Below, one piece after another: positions 1-8,955 of a stretch of DNA of 64,000 nt. Within the stretch, counting starts at the first letter, position 1, and each line of letters begins with the position of its first letter. Origin of the DNA: Bacteriovorax sp. MedPE-SWde (GTDB taxonomy: Bacteria; Bdellovibrionota; Bacteriovoracia; Bacteriovoracales; Bacteriovoracaceae). Both the position numbers and the translations under genes were made by a program. The notes below the pieces were generated by a model, which was not told the origin of the DNA, ran no database searches, and was given only the letters and a program-made list of their open reading frames with translations. The DNA is taken from the NCBI GenBank assembly GCA_001874305.1, contig MPCU01000009.1, positions 62,001 to 126,000 of the forward strand, written 5' to 3'.

Positions 1-567
1 AAGATTTTAAGGTTTAAAGTCGACTTCGAAAATATCAAATACATTAATAAGATGGATGAGGTTGAATTCTGGGCCCAGCATCAAGAAAGCTTTAGATGTA
101 GAGCAATTGTTCTTGGGAGATCCAGCTCACATATTCTATTAAAAGTACCAAAGTTTGATAACTGTAATGATGTTTCATCATTCATAGTTGGAAGGTATTT
201 CTATTTCTATAGTAAGGACTTAATAAATAATATTTCCATGGGAAAAGAGTTGATAGAAATCCTTGTAAAAAAGCGTCTTGCACTGCACGGTAAAATATCT
301 CGAAACGATAAGGTTGTTGAGACATATATGCAGCGTGTCGACGGTTTGAATACTCGATATGAAATATTGAGAAAGAAGCTTTTGGCGGAATGGAAGGAAG
401 AGTTGGCCAAGCTCGAGTACGACCACCAGGAAGTCGTTAGAAACAATGAAGGTCTAAAAATTCGATTAAATGAAGTACATCATAAGCTAGAGAAGTACCG
501 CGTCAAAGATGAGAATCTTGTCTTGGATAGGTGGTCTCTGGACCCTGATTATTATTACCTAAAGTAG
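1..567 (+). CDS. Hypothetical protein, 5' end outside the window
   Basis: The reading frame is open from base 1 through the first ATG at 52, with 17 sense codons before it, and I see no ribosome binding site at 52. The gene therefore most likely begins upstream of the window. From that ATG it encodes 171 residues. The first half looks like a small beta-rich domain. Residues about 85-150 are strongly charged (Glu, Lys, Arg) and heptad-like, consistent with a coiled coil. There is no signal peptide or membrane segment in the visible part. I do not recognise the family; a PilZ-like fold crossed my mind but its hallmark arginines are not seen. It stops 108 bases before the peptide-transporter gene. 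Confidence 0.6.
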   Translation, partial: KILRFKVDFENIKYINKMDEVEFWAQHQESFRCRAIVLGRSSSHILLKVPKFDNCNDVSSFIVGRYFYFYSKDLINNISMGKELIEILVKKRLALHGKISRNDKVVETYMQRVDGLNTRYEILRKKLLAEWKEELAKLEYDHQEVVRNNEGLKIRLNEVHHKLEKYRVKDENLVLDRWSLDPDYYYLK

Positions 568-675
568 TGTCATCTTGCTACTAGTCAAAGCAATGCTAAA
601 TAAGTAAAGTCGAACACTGGTAATTTCGCCTATTTTTTTATATGTTGGCTGAATAATTTAGCGAAAGGAAGATTC

Positions 676-2304
676 ATGAGAATTGTTAAAAGTTTATTGC
701 TACTGTTAACTTTATTAACAGCTCACTCTGCATTATCTGCAAAGGGACCTGTCGTAAAGGGTGGAACTTTTTATTACAACCTAGGAAGTACACCTACAAC
801 GTTGAACCCGTTATCATCATCAGATGCATACGCTTCAAGAGTTCAAGCTTATATTCTTGAATCTCTTTTAGACAGAGATGTTGAGACGTATGATTGGAAG
901 CCTGGCTTAGCAACTTCTTGGAAAGTTTCTAAAGACGGACTTAAGTTTGACTTCGTTCTTAGAGAAGGAGTTAAGTGGCATGATGGGAAACCATTAACAG
1001 TTGAAGATGTTAAATTTTCATTTGATGCAATTGTTCATCCAAAGAATATCTACAAGACTGCACACTCTAAGTCTTATTATGAAAATATCTCTAAAGTAGA
1101 AATCACGGGTAAGAACTCAATTCGTTTTCATGTAAAAAATAAATACTACAGAAACTTTGATGTTGCGGCTGGACTAACTGTTGTTCCGAAGCACATCTAT
1201 GAAGATGTAAAGCAAGCTAAGAAGAGAAAACTTAATAAGACTCTTGTTGGATCAGGTGCTTATATCTTAAAGAAATTTAAAAGAGGTAAAGGTATCACTC
1301 TTGTTGCTAACAAGAAGTGGTGGGGACACTCTTTAAAGAATAGAAAAACTGAAAATAACTTTAATAAAGTATTTTTAAGATTCATTAAAGACTCAACGAT
1401 TGCAATTCAAAGACTTGAAAAAGGTGATCTTGATTTTAATTCTCTATCAGCTGAAGAGTTCGTTAAGAAAACGAAAGGAAGCAAATGGGGAAAATCAGTA
1501 TTTAAAGTTAAAACTAAGAACAAATCTCCAAAGGGATACGGTTTCATTGGTTGGAACATGAGAAGCCCTCTGTTCTCTTCTAAGAATACAAGAAAAGCAT
1601 TATATCACCTTGTAAACAGAGGTGAGATGATTAATAAATTCCGTTACGGATACTCTCTTCCTGCAACTGGGCCAGTATATCTTCAAAGTGAATATGCTAA
1701 CCAAACAGTAAAAGCGGTAGACTTCAATCCTAAAGCAGCACTTAAGTTACTAAGAGCGGAAGGTTGGAAAGATACTGATGGAGATATGGTTCTTGATAAA
1801 ATGATTGATGGGAAGAAAGTTAAGTTCTCATTTACAATTCTTGAGCCTTCTAAGGAATTCGTTAAGTACTTAACAATGTTTAAGGAAGACGCAAAGAAAG
1901 CTGGTATTGAAGTTAAGATCAAGTTTATCGAGTGGAACTCATTCATTAAGGCACTTGATGAAAGAAACTTTGATGCTGTTAGACTTGGTTGGTCTGGTGG
2001 ATCAGTTGATTGGGATCCTAAGCAAGTATGGCACTCAAGTTCAGCAGATAACAAAGGTTCAAACTTCGTAGGTTATAAAAATACTAGCGTTGATAAGTGG
2101 ATCGATGATGCAAGATTTACTCTTGATAAGAAAAAGAGAAAAGTAATCCTTAATAAAGTATTCAAGCAAATTGCAGAAGACTACCCATATGTATTTCTTT
2201 TCAACGATAAGTACCTTTTCTACGGTCACTCAAAGAGAATGGGACGTGAGAAAGATACATACACTTACGGTGTTGGTCTTGAACGTTGGTGGATTACAAA
2301 GTAA
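676..2304 (+). CDS. Extracellular solute-binding protein, family 5 (peptide/oligopeptide ABC transporter)
   Basis: This is a periplasmic substrate-capture protein for an oligopeptide-type ABC importer. The 542-residue product starts with a signal peptide (about residues 1-22, ending HSALSA). It then shows the family-5 hallmarks: a TLNPLSS stretch near the N terminus, the PGLATSW and REGVKWHDGKPLTVEDVKFS region around residues 75-115, and late WDPKQVWHS and YVFLFND segments. The length is usual for the OppA/YejA/DppA group. The start has an AAAGGAAG ribosome site. Two permease genes follow directly, the second strongly YejE-like, so this is probably the YejA-equivalent. The substrate cannot be told from sequence; microcin-type or murein peptides are the known Yej cargo. 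Confidence 0.85.
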   Translation: MRIVKSLLLLLTLLTAHSALSAKGPVVKGGTFYYNLGSTPTTLNPLSSSDAYASRVQAYILESLLDRDVETYDWKPGLATSWKVSKDGLKFDFVLREGVKWHDGKPLTVEDVKFSFDAIVHPKNIYKTAHSKSYYENISKVEITGKNSIRFHVKNKYYRNFDVAAGLTVVPKHIYEDVKQAKKRKLNKTLVGSGAYILKKFKRGKGITLVANKKWWGHSLKNRKTENNFNKVFLRFIKDSTIAIQRLEKGDLDFNSLSAEEFVKKTKGSKWGKSVFKVKTKNKSPKGYGFIGWNMRSPLFSSKNTRKALYHLVNRGEMINKFRYGYSLPATGPVYLQSEYANQTVKAVDFNPKAALKLLRAEGWKDTDGDMVLDKMIDGKKVKFSFTILEPSKEFVKYLTMFKEDAKKAGIEVKIKFIEWNSFIKALDERNFDAVRLGWSGGSVDWDPKQVWHSSSADNKGSNFVGYKNTSVDKWIDDARFTLDKKKRKVILNKVFKQIAEDYPYVFLFNDKYLFYGHSKRMGREKDTYTYGVGLERWWITK

Positions 2305-2349
2305 TTCAGAAAAGTTACAGCAGAAGCGGAAAGTAGTTAGGAGTTATAG

Positions 2350-3390
2350 TTGTTAAATTATATATTAAGAAGATTTTTGATAATGATCCCCACTATGTTG
2401 GGGGTTACTATTTTAATGTTTGCAATGGTAAACCTTGCACCAGGTTCTCCTGTTGAGCAAAAGCTTCAGCAAATGAGATTTGGTGGCGCTGGTGAGGCCG
2501 GCGGCGGAGCTGCAGCAGACGGTGGTTCATCTCGTGATAGTGCTGTTTCATCAGAAGTTATTGAAGCTCTGAATAAGCAATATGGTTTTGATAAGCCATT
2601 ACATATCAGATACTGGATTTGGTTAAAGAACCTTTCTACTCTAGATTTTGGAGAAAGTTTTACTTACGAAGAGCCTGTTCTTGATGTTGTAATGAGTAAA
2701 TTACCTGTTTCAATTCAGTTCGGTCTAATATCATTCTTGATGTCATACCTCATATGTATACCTCTTGGAGTTCTTAAGGCGATTAAGCATGGAAGTAAAT
2801 TTGATGTGTCATCAAGCTTTCTTCTGTCTGCCTTATATTCAATCCCAGGTTTCATGTTAGGTATTTTACTACTTGTATATTTCGCAGGTGGGACATTTGT
2901 TGATTGGTTTCCAATTGGAGATCTTTACTCTGATAGTTACGACGAGTTAACTCTTTGGGGTCAAATTAAAGATAGAACTTGGCACTTTATACTTCCGCTA
3001 ATCTCATACATGGTTGGGCAATTCACAGTACTGACTCTTCTTATGAAGAACTCAATGCTAGAAGTTATCAGCCAGGATTATATTAGAACTGCTAAAGCAA
3101 AGGGTTTAGCTAATAAAGTTGTATATATGAAGCATGCTCTAAGAAATGCTCTTATCCCAATTGTTACTGGGTTTGGTCACTTCTTATCTCTCTTCTTTGC
3201 CGGTTCACTTTTTATTGAAACGATATTTAACTTAGATGGCCTTGGTCTTCTTGGTTTTCAGTCTCTTTTAGAAAGAGATTATAACGTAATTATGGGTCTT
3301 TTCTTTATTCAGACAGTTCTAATGTTTGTAGGAAACCTGATAAGTGACCTTCTTTATACTGCTGTTGACCCAAGGATTGATTTCTCATGA
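2350..3390 (+). CDS. yejB: Peptide ABC transporter permease, YejB/OppB type
   Basis: This is an inner-membrane permease subunit of the peptide importer (346 residues). It starts at a TTG preceded by AGGAG at 2339-2343 with six-base spacing. The N-terminal helix begins MLNYILRRFL, the usual OppB/YejB opening. A Gly/Ala-rich insert lies at about residues 45-62, where YejB proteins also carry an extension. Six hydrophobic segments follow, and the ATPase-docking EAA loop contains DYIRTAKAKGL. The C terminus (TAVDPRIDF) is typical of the family. The stop overlaps the start of the next permease (ATGA), so the two are translationally coupled. The yejB symbol rests mainly on the partner gene. Confidence 0.82.
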   Translation: MLNYILRRFLIMIPTMLGVTILMFAMVNLAPGSPVEQKLQQMRFGGAGEAGGGAAADGGSSRDSAVSSEVIEALNKQYGFDKPLHIRYWIWLKNLSTLDFGESFTYEEPVLDVVMSKLPVSIQFGLISFLMSYLICIPLGVLKAIKHGSKFDVSSSFLLSALYSIPGFMLGILLLVYFAGGTFVDWFPIGDLYSDSYDELTLWGQIKDRTWHFILPLISYMVGQFTVLTLLMKNSMLEVISQDYIRTAKAKGLANKVVYMKHALRNALIPIVTGFGHFLSLFFAGSLFIETIFNLDGLGLLGFQSLLERDYNVIMGLFFIQTVLMFVGNLISDLLYTAVDPRIDFS

Positions 3391-4406
3391 TTGAAAGATA
3401 TATAGAAAATGAACTGACGCTAAAGAGATGGAGACGTTTCAAGAAGAGAAGAAGCTCAATGGTTGCTTCAGCTCTTCTGATTTTGTCTGTTATCTTAACT
3501 TTTTCAGCACCTCTGATTTCGAATAGTAAGCCAATTATGATGAGCTACAAGGGTCAGACTTATTATCCAGTATTTAAAGACTATCACCCAAAAGACTTTG
3601 GAATAGAAGACTCGTTTGTAATGGATTACCGTTCTTTAGATTTTTCTAAAGAAGGTTTTGTAATCTGGCCAATAGTTAAGTGGAACCCTCTTGAATCAAA
3701 CAAGGGTGTAGATGAATACCCATCGGCTCCATCATCAGATAACTGGTTTGGAACTGATGACAGAGGTCGAGATGTTTTCTCGAGACTTCTTTATGGTTAT
3801 AAATACAGTATTGCTTATGCAGTATTAGTTTGGCTGATATCTACTTCATTTGGTGTACTTCTTGGTGGACTAATGGGGTACTTCGGTGGAAAGGTTGATT
3901 TCTTCGGACAGAGGGCCGTAGAGATATTTAACACTGTACCTGTATTTCTTTTACTACTAACACTAATTTCTATATTTAAACCAAGTCTAGGTCTTCTGGT
4001 TCTTATCTCATCAATCTTTGGTTGGATGGGTGTAAGTTACTATGCTCGTGGAGAGTTCCTTAGAAATAGAAATCTAGAGTTCGTAGAAGCAGCAAAAGGT
4101 ATGGGAGCAAAGACAGGTAGAATTATTTTTAAGCATATTCTTCCAAACTCTTTAGGACCAATTATTACTTTTGCGCCATTCTCGATTGCTGGTGGTATCA
4201 CAGGTCTTGCAGGTCTTGATTACCTAGGGTTTGGTCTTGAAGTTCCTACTCCTTCTTGGGGTGAGTTACTTGCTCAAGCACATAAGAACTTTACGATTGC
4301 ATGGTGGCTGGCAGTATTTCCAGCAAGTGCTCTATTCTCAAGTTTATTCTTATTCGTTCTCGTTGGAGACGGTGTAAGAGATGCGCTTGACCCAAAAATG
4401 AAGTAA
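3387..4406 (+). CDS. yejE: Peptide ABC transporter permease, YejE type
   Basis: This is the second inner-membrane permease of the importer (339 residues). After the first membrane helix (about residues 24-46) comes a long periplasmic insert of about 90 residues containing MMSYKGQTYYPVFKDY and GFVIWP, the feature that separates YejE from ordinary OppC/DppC. It is followed by the conserved GTDDRGRDVFSRLLYG segment, five more hydrophobic segments and the EAA loop (EFVEAAKGMGAKTGRII). It ends with DALDPKMK. The start overlaps the yejB stop by four bases. No YejF/OppD/OppF ATPase follows; the next genes belong to a different transporter, so the ATPase must lie elsewhere. Confidence 0.85.
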   Translation: MIERYIENELTLKRWRRFKKRRSSMVASALLILSVILTFSAPLISNSKPIMMSYKGQTYYPVFKDYHPKDFGIEDSFVMDYRSLDFSKEGFVIWPIVKWNPLESNKGVDEYPSAPSSDNWFGTDDRGRDVFSRLLYGYKYSIAYAVLVWLISTSFGVLLGGLMGYFGGKVDFFGQRAVEIFNTVPVFLLLLTLISIFKPSLGLLVLISSIFGWMGVSYYARGEFLRNRNLEFVEAAKGMGAKTGRIIFKHILPNSLGPIITFAPFSIAGGITGLAGLDYLGFGLEVPTPSWGELLAQAHKNFTIAWWLAVFPASALFSSLFLFVLVGDGVRDALDPKMK

Positions 4407-4425
4407 TTTCTTTAAGAGGAAAGTG

Positions 4426-5229
4426 ATGAAAATTCTATTTCTAATCACTTTCCTCTATATATCTCAAAGCGCATATTCAAATCCAAAAAATAGAATAGTA
4501 TCAACACTTCCTTCAATTACCGAAATGATTTACTTTCTTGGGGCCCAGGATCAACTTGTTGGTGTAACCGCATATTGTAAGTACCCATTAGCGGCCAAGG
4601 AAAAACCTAGTATAGGAAGCGCATTTTCTCTAAATTATGAAAAGTTAGTTAAGTTAAGACCAAGTCTCGTTCTCCTTGCTCCTATTAAAGGAGGAAGGGT
4701 TATAGAAAACTTATCAAGGTTAAAAATAGACCATACTCTTATTCCTTACGAGAGGTTTCACGATGTAAAAGAGAGTCTTATAAAGATTAACAACGTACTT
4801 AAATTAGGAAAGCAAAAGCTTATTGATAATCACTTTACATCTGTGAAGAATGTAAAGAGAGTCGATGCTCGAGTGCTAATTGTAATCTCTGAGAAGATTG
4901 ATAATGGTCTTGTAAAATCTGTTAGAATAGCAGGTAATGAAACGTTCTATGGTGATATTCTAAAGAAGATTGGAGGTATCAATGCTTATGATAAAGTTGG
5001 CGTTAGTTATCCTAAACTTGATCTTGAACGAATAATGAAGTTAAAGTTTGATTATATTCTAAGAGTAGGTGAAGTCTCACTAAAGAGTAAGGATATAAAA
5101 GAGCTGTGGAAATCGACACAATACTCTCAAAAGACGAGATTTATCTTTGAAGATTATGCCGTAGTACCTGGACCTCGAATAATTGATCTCTATAGAAAAA
5201 TGTCGGATGTATTAAATGCTAAAAATTGA
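4426..5229 (+). CDS. BtuF-like periplasmic binding protein (cobalamin/siderophore type)
   Basis: This is a periplasmic binding protein of the helical-backbone class used for vitamin B12 and ferric siderophores (267 residues). I chose the ATG at 4426 because AGAGGA (4415-4420) then sits five bases upstream; the GTG at 4423 would be too close. The signal peptide spans about residues 1-19. The conserved opening RIVSTLPSITEMIYFLG, then VGVTAYCKYP, then LNYEKLVKLRPSLVL, is the BtuF/FhuD layout, and the C-terminal VVPGPRIIDLYRKM also fits. The gene overlaps the ATPase gene and precedes a FecCD permease, giving a complete importer. B12 is favoured by the nearby metH, but siderophores cannot be excluded. 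Confidence 0.8.
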   Translation: MKILFLITFLYISQSAYSNPKNRIVSTLPSITEMIYFLGAQDQLVGVTAYCKYPLAAKEKPSIGSAFSLNYEKLVKLRPSLVLLAPIKGGRVIENLSRLKIDHTLIPYERFHDVKESLIKINNVLKLGKQKLIDNHFTSVKNVKRVDARVLIVISEKIDNGLVKSVRIAGNETFYGDILKKIGGINAYDKVGVSYPKLDLERIMKLKFDYILRVGEVSLKSKDIKELWKSTQYSQKTRFIFEDYAVVPGPRIIDLYRKMSDVLNAKN

Positions 5230-5938
5230 AAATTTATCAGTTCAAATAAGTAATAAAATACTTCTTAACGATATCTCGCTATCATTCGACTCAGATAAGG
5301 TTGTTGGTGTATTAGGGCCAAATGGAGCAGGTAAATCAACCTTGTTAAAGTCTTTAGCGCAGTTGATTGACTCTAAGGGAAAACTAGAAATTGATAATAA
5401 GAATTTTAGAGACTTTGACTTGAGAAAACGCTCTTTATGCGTTTCTTATTGCGGAAGCTCTGATGAGATACTATCTGAAATGTCTGCGGCCGATGTTCTT
5501 AATTATTCTCGTTATGGTAGAGATGAGGACGTTGCTCTTAAAGATAGAATAATCGATATCTTTGATCTTTCTGAACTTCTCGAAAGATCTGTAAATGTTT
5601 TAAGTGGTGGGGAAAGGCAGAGACTAAATTTAGCATGCTCACTATACCAAGACTCGAAGGTGATCCTATGGGACGAACCTACAAACTACTTGGACCCTCG
5701 ACATGTTGATAAGCTAGAAGAAATTATAAAGAATGAACTGTCACATAAATTGATGATTGTTGTTTCTCACGATATTAACTTCCTCCTCGATATTAGTGAT
5801 CGTATTGTGAGCTTGAAAAACTCGTCCTTATTTAATAATCAAAGAACAGCAGAATTATTCGAAGAAGAATCACTTGATAATTTATTTGATAAGAATTTTT
5901 TATATTTGAAGCAAGATAGTAAAATGGTGGTTCGCTAG
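5216..5938 (+). CDS. ABC transporter ATPase, BtuD/FecE type
   Basis: This is the cytoplasmic ATP-hydrolysing subunit of the BtuF/FecCD-type importer (240 residues). Walker A is GPNGAGKST (residues about 35-43), the ABC signature is LSGGERQRLNLA (about 130-141), Walker B is VILWDEPTNYLDP, and the H-loop histidine is in VVSHDINFLLD. The length is a little short compared with about 250-260 for FecE. The start codon lies inside the end of the preceding binding-protein gene (14-base overlap), and its stop is immediately followed by the permease ATG. The three genes therefore look translationally coupled. The family cannot be split further without homologues. Confidence 0.88.
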   Translation: MLKIENLSVQISNKILLNDISLSFDSDKVVGVLGPNGAGKSTLLKSLAQLIDSKGKLEIDNKNFRDFDLRKRSLCVSYCGSSDEILSEMSAADVLNYSRYGRDEDVALKDRIIDIFDLSELLERSVNVLSGGERQRLNLACSLYQDSKVILWDEPTNYLDPRHVDKLEEIIKNELSHKLMIVVSHDINFLLDISDRIVSLKNSSLFNNQRTAELFEEESLDNLFDKNFLYLKQDSKMVVR

Positions 5939-6868
5939 ATGAAGCTTACAGGTCTTATAACATGTTTTCTTTTAATCCTCATTGCTCCTTTTTTAGGTCA
6001 TGATGGATTCTTAGGGTTAGACCTCGGACAAGAGGAACTCTTTGTTTTTAATAACCTAAGACTTCCACGAGTACTACTTGCCTTTCTTGTTGGTGGAACA
6101 CTTTCTGTTATTGGTTGGATGTTTCAAATAGTCTTTAAAAACTCTTTAGCAACTCCTTATACAATGGGAATTTCTTCTATTGCGGCCTTGGCAATGGCCG
6201 TTTCAGAGTTGTTATTAGAAAACTCAATGGTAGCAAATAAAGATATTGTCTTTATCATTTTTTATCTACCAATTCTTATCTTGTTGGTAATTGGTTTTAA
6301 AAAGAATATAGGTAGAGATCGATTACTCTTATTTGGGGTATGTCTCGGTATATTCTCTTCTAGTGCAATTGTATTTATTCAAAGTGTACTTGGAAATGAA
6401 AGTGTTACTAAACTAGTTCGCTGGATGATGGGAGGTCTTGAGATTGTAGGCTTTTCTGACTTCAAAGTATTGCTTCCAATTATTGTTATAGGTTTATTAA
6501 CTATTCTTTCTTTAAAGAAGGAGTTAACAATGATCTCAATTGGAGAAGAGTTTGCTGCCTCAAGAGGAGTAGACTTAAAACGTAGTTTTATTACACTCAT
6601 CATCGTTTCTAACATTTTAGTTGCGAGTATAGTTTGGTTTTGTGGGCCGATAGGGTTTGTAGGGCTTATAATTCCTCATCTTACTAAGAAAGTATTTGGA
6701 CAAGATTTCTCTAAGAATGCTTCAATATGTTTTTTCATTGGAGCAACATTCTTAGTCGTATGCGATCTTTTAAGTAGAACTATAAGTGCAGATCAAATAA
6801 TACCTGTAGGCGCCATTACTGCATGTCTTGGCGCCCCTGTTTTGGTATATCACTTGTTGAGAAAGTAA
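5939..6868 (+). CDS. FecCD/BtuC-family ABC transporter permease
   Basis: This is an inner-membrane permease of a cobalamin or iron-siderophore importer (309 residues, slightly shorter than the usual 320-340). It contains about eight to nine hydrophobic segments. Family signatures are LRLPRVLLAFLVGGTLSVIGWMFQ near residues 40-65, which I cite only in part (RLPRVLLAFLVGG), GGLEIVG around 165, and GPIGFVGLIIPHLTKK around 238-253. The last of these contains the ATPase-contacting region. It begins one base after the ATPase stop and ends the operon; the next gene is convergent and starts only two bases beyond. No TonB-dependent outer-membrane receptor is visible nearby. Confidence 0.85.
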   Translation: MKLTGLITCFLLILIAPFLGHDGFLGLDLGQEELFVFNNLRLPRVLLAFLVGGTLSVIGWMFQIVFKNSLATPYTMGISSIAALAMAVSELLLENSMVANKDIVFIIFYLPILILLVIGFKKNIGRDRLLLFGVCLGIFSSSAIVFIQSVLGNESVTKLVRWMMGGLEIVGFSDFKVLLPIIVIGLLTILSLKKELTMISIGEEFAASRGVDLKRSFITLIIVSNILVASIVWFCGPIGFVGLIIPHLTKKVFGQDFSKNASICFFIGATFLVVCDLLSRTISADQIIPVGAITACLGAPVLVYHLLRK

Positions 6869-6870
6869 GA

Positions 6871-7947
6871 TTATCTATTCTTAATTTCGGAAAGGTTTAC
6901 CTTAATATTCTTTTCCTTATTATCCCTAATGACTTTGATATCTACAGTATCTCCAATCTTATATTCAAAGAGAACATTAAAGATATCATCAAAGCTATTA
7001 ATAGGTTTACCATCTAGTGCAACAATGACGTCTCCAAGATATATATTTTCTCTATCTTGTCTCATTCCCATTAATCCTGCTTTTTTAGCTGGTCCATTTT
7101 TAAATACCATTCCAATAGGGAGTCCTTTATCTAATTGGATTCCGTAGTAGTAAGCTAGTTCACTTCGATCGATTGGTTTAATTCCAAGTCCGGCCCTTTT
7201 CACTTGTCCATATTTTACTATTTGAGGAACAATTAGCTTCACAGTATTAATTGGAACTGCAAATCCAACACCACTAGAAGATCCTGAATTAGAAAAGATC
7301 ATCGTGTTAACGCCAATGACCTCACCACTTGAATTAAATAGTGGACCACCTGAGTTTCCCGGATTTATGGAAGAGTCTGTTTGAATCATATCAAATATTT
7401 TTACACCGCTTATCCCTTGAATACTTCTACCAAGGGCTGAAACAATACCTTGAGTGATTGTATTATCTAAACCAAATGGATTTCCTATCGCAATTGCCTT
7501 TTGCCCAACCTGTAAAGATTTGGAGTTTCCTTTAGCTAGGCCTTTAAGCTTTTTAGGAAAGTCTACTAACTTTAATACTGCAATATCTTTAGAAGGCTCA
7601 ATTCCAATTAGTTTGGCCTTGTAGGACTTTTTGTCTTTGTGAAAATTAACTGTGAACTTCGATCCACCTTGAACAACATGAAAATTAGTTACGATGTGCC
7701 CTTCCTTGTCCCAAACAAATCCAGTTCCTTCACCTTTAACAACTTCTGTTGGATTAAAGTCAAAGAATAGGCCGCGCCTTTTAACTTTTCCTATGTTTGA
7801 GATATGTACAACAGAATCTACTGACTCTTTAAAAATGGAGATCGTATTCTTTTCATCTTGAAGAAGGGCCTTACTCTCTTTGACCTCAAAAAGTGCGTAT
7901 GAGTTCATTGTAAAAACTAATGAAATAATAGAAAACAATTTGGTCAC
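6871..7947 (-). CDS. HtrA/DegP-family periplasmic serine protease with one PDZ domain
   Basis: This is a trypsin-like envelope quality-control protease (358 residues). It uses a GTG start with GGAGG (7951-7955) in good position. The signal peptide covers about residues 1-18. The catalytic triad is readable: His in TNFHVVQGG, Asp in PSKDIAVLKL, and Ser in NPGNSGGPLF. A single C-terminal PDZ domain follows (about residues 255-350; GVGFAVPIN precedes it, LGDVIVALDGKPI lies inside). One PDZ domain makes it DegS-like in layout, but a cleavable signal and no obvious membrane anchor argue for a soluble periplasmic enzyme. It is convergent with the FecCD permease and divergent from psd. Confidence 0.88.
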   Translation of the reverse strand: MTKLFSIISLVFTMNSYALFEVKESKALLQDEKNTISIFKESVDSVVHISNIGKVKRRGLFFDFNPTEVVKGEGTGFVWDKEGHIVTNFHVVQGGSKFTVNFHKDKKSYKAKLIGIEPSKDIAVLKLVDFPKKLKGLAKGNSKSLQVGQKAIAIGNPFGLDNTITQGIVSALGRSIQGISGVKIFDMIQTDSSINPGNSGGPLFNSSGEVIGVNTMIFSNSGSSSGVGFAVPINTVKLIVPQIVKYGQVKRAGLGIKPIDRSELAYYYGIQLDKGLPIGMVFKNGPAKKAGLMGMRQDRENIYLGDVIVALDGKPINSFDDIFNVLFEYKIGDTVDIKVIRDNKEKNIKVNLSEIKNR

Positions 7948-7962
7948 TTTTCCTCCAATTCT

Positions 7963-7992
7963 TTGACTGATATTCCCTTATATAGATATAAT
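7963..7992 (+). promoter_or_regulatory. Sigma70-type promoter for psd
   Basis: A -35 element TTGACT (7963-7968) is followed after 18 bases by a perfect -10 TATAAT (7987-7992). Transcription would begin near 8000, about 55 bases before the psd start. It lies in the divergent gap between htrA and psd. Confidence 0.65.
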
Positions 7993-8055
7993 CCGTATAG
8001 TTTTACACATCAAGCCAAGTTTTTGTAAAAAAATTGTCAACTCGGAGATAAGTAC

Positions 8056-8955
8056 TTGGAAATTAAATACTATAACAGACAAACTAATAAGATAGAGATT
8101 GAGAAAGTATATGGAGACGGTGGAGTTAAATGGCTTTATGAGTCTGGACCAGGGAAGTTCTTATCTTCTGCTCTTGTTAAATCTCCCTTAAGTGTACTCT
8201 ATGGGTATATGCAAGACTTGGGGTCTAGTAAGAATAAAATCCCTAACTTTGTAAAAAACTTCGATATTCAAATGGATGATTACATTCCTGAAGATGGAAG
8301 AAATGAAGCTGATCCATATTCAACTTTTAACAAATTCTTTATTCGTCAATTTAAAGAAGGAAAGAGGGAGTTCAGTAAAGATCCTGCAGTGATGCCTGCG
8401 TTCAGCGAAGCTAGATATTTTGGTTATGATTCAATTCAAGATAATGACACAGTACCTGTTAAGGGGAAGTTTCTTAATGCAAAGGAGCTTTTACAAAAAG
8501 AAGAGTGGATCGAAACATTTGATAATGGGCCACTTCTTTTAGCGAGATTATGTCCCGTTGATTACCATCGCTTTCACTTTCCTGATAATGGTAAAGTTAT
8601 AGACAACTATAAAGTAGGTGGACTGTATCACTCCGTAAATCCAATTGCTTTGAAAGCAAAAGAAGATATCTTTTCAACAAATGTTCGAGAGGTAACAATC
8701 CTTGAAACCGAAAACTTTGGGAAGCTAGCATACGTTGAAGTCGGAGCTATCTGTGTTGGAAAAATCGTTCAATCTACAGACTTAACTTCTTTTAAAAGAG
8801 GAGATGAGAAAGGGTATTTCTTATTTGGTGGTTCAACGGTTATTGTTATTGGTGAGAAAGGTAAATGGAAACCTTCTGAGGATATAACTAAGAATACATC
8901 TGAGAAGTTAGAGACCTATTTACACCTAGGCGTTGAAGCAGCGACTAAGCTTTAA
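8056..8955 (+). CDS. psd: Phosphatidylserine decarboxylase proenzyme
   Basis: This enzyme decarboxylates phosphatidylserine to phosphatidylethanolamine at the inner membrane, the last step of PE synthesis (299 residues). The TTG start is supported by a GGAG at 8044-8047. Family marks are FNKFFIRQFKEGKREF (about residues 93-108), the catalytic-core motif DYHRFHFPDNG (about 172-182), and the self-cleavage site near the C terminus, here FGGST rather than the common LGST. The serine of GST would become the pyruvoyl group. Length and the RQFKEG form resemble the longer, PSD-like subclass. It overlaps the convergent EEP-family gene by 11 bases. No pssA is seen nearby. Confidence 0.9.
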   Translation: MEIKYYNRQTNKIEIEKVYGDGGVKWLYESGPGKFLSSALVKSPLSVLYGYMQDLGSSKNKIPNFVKNFDIQMDDYIPEDGRNEADPYSTFNKFFIRQFKEGKREFSKDPAVMPAFSEARYFGYDSIQDNDTVPVKGKFLNAKELLQKEEWIETFDNGPLLLARLCPVDYHRFHFPDNGKVIDNYKVGGLYHSVNPIALKAKEDIFSTNVREVTILETENFGKLAYVEVGAICVGKIVQSTDLTSFKRGDEKGYFLFGGSTVIVIGEKGKWKPSEDITKNTSEKLETYLHLGVEAATKL

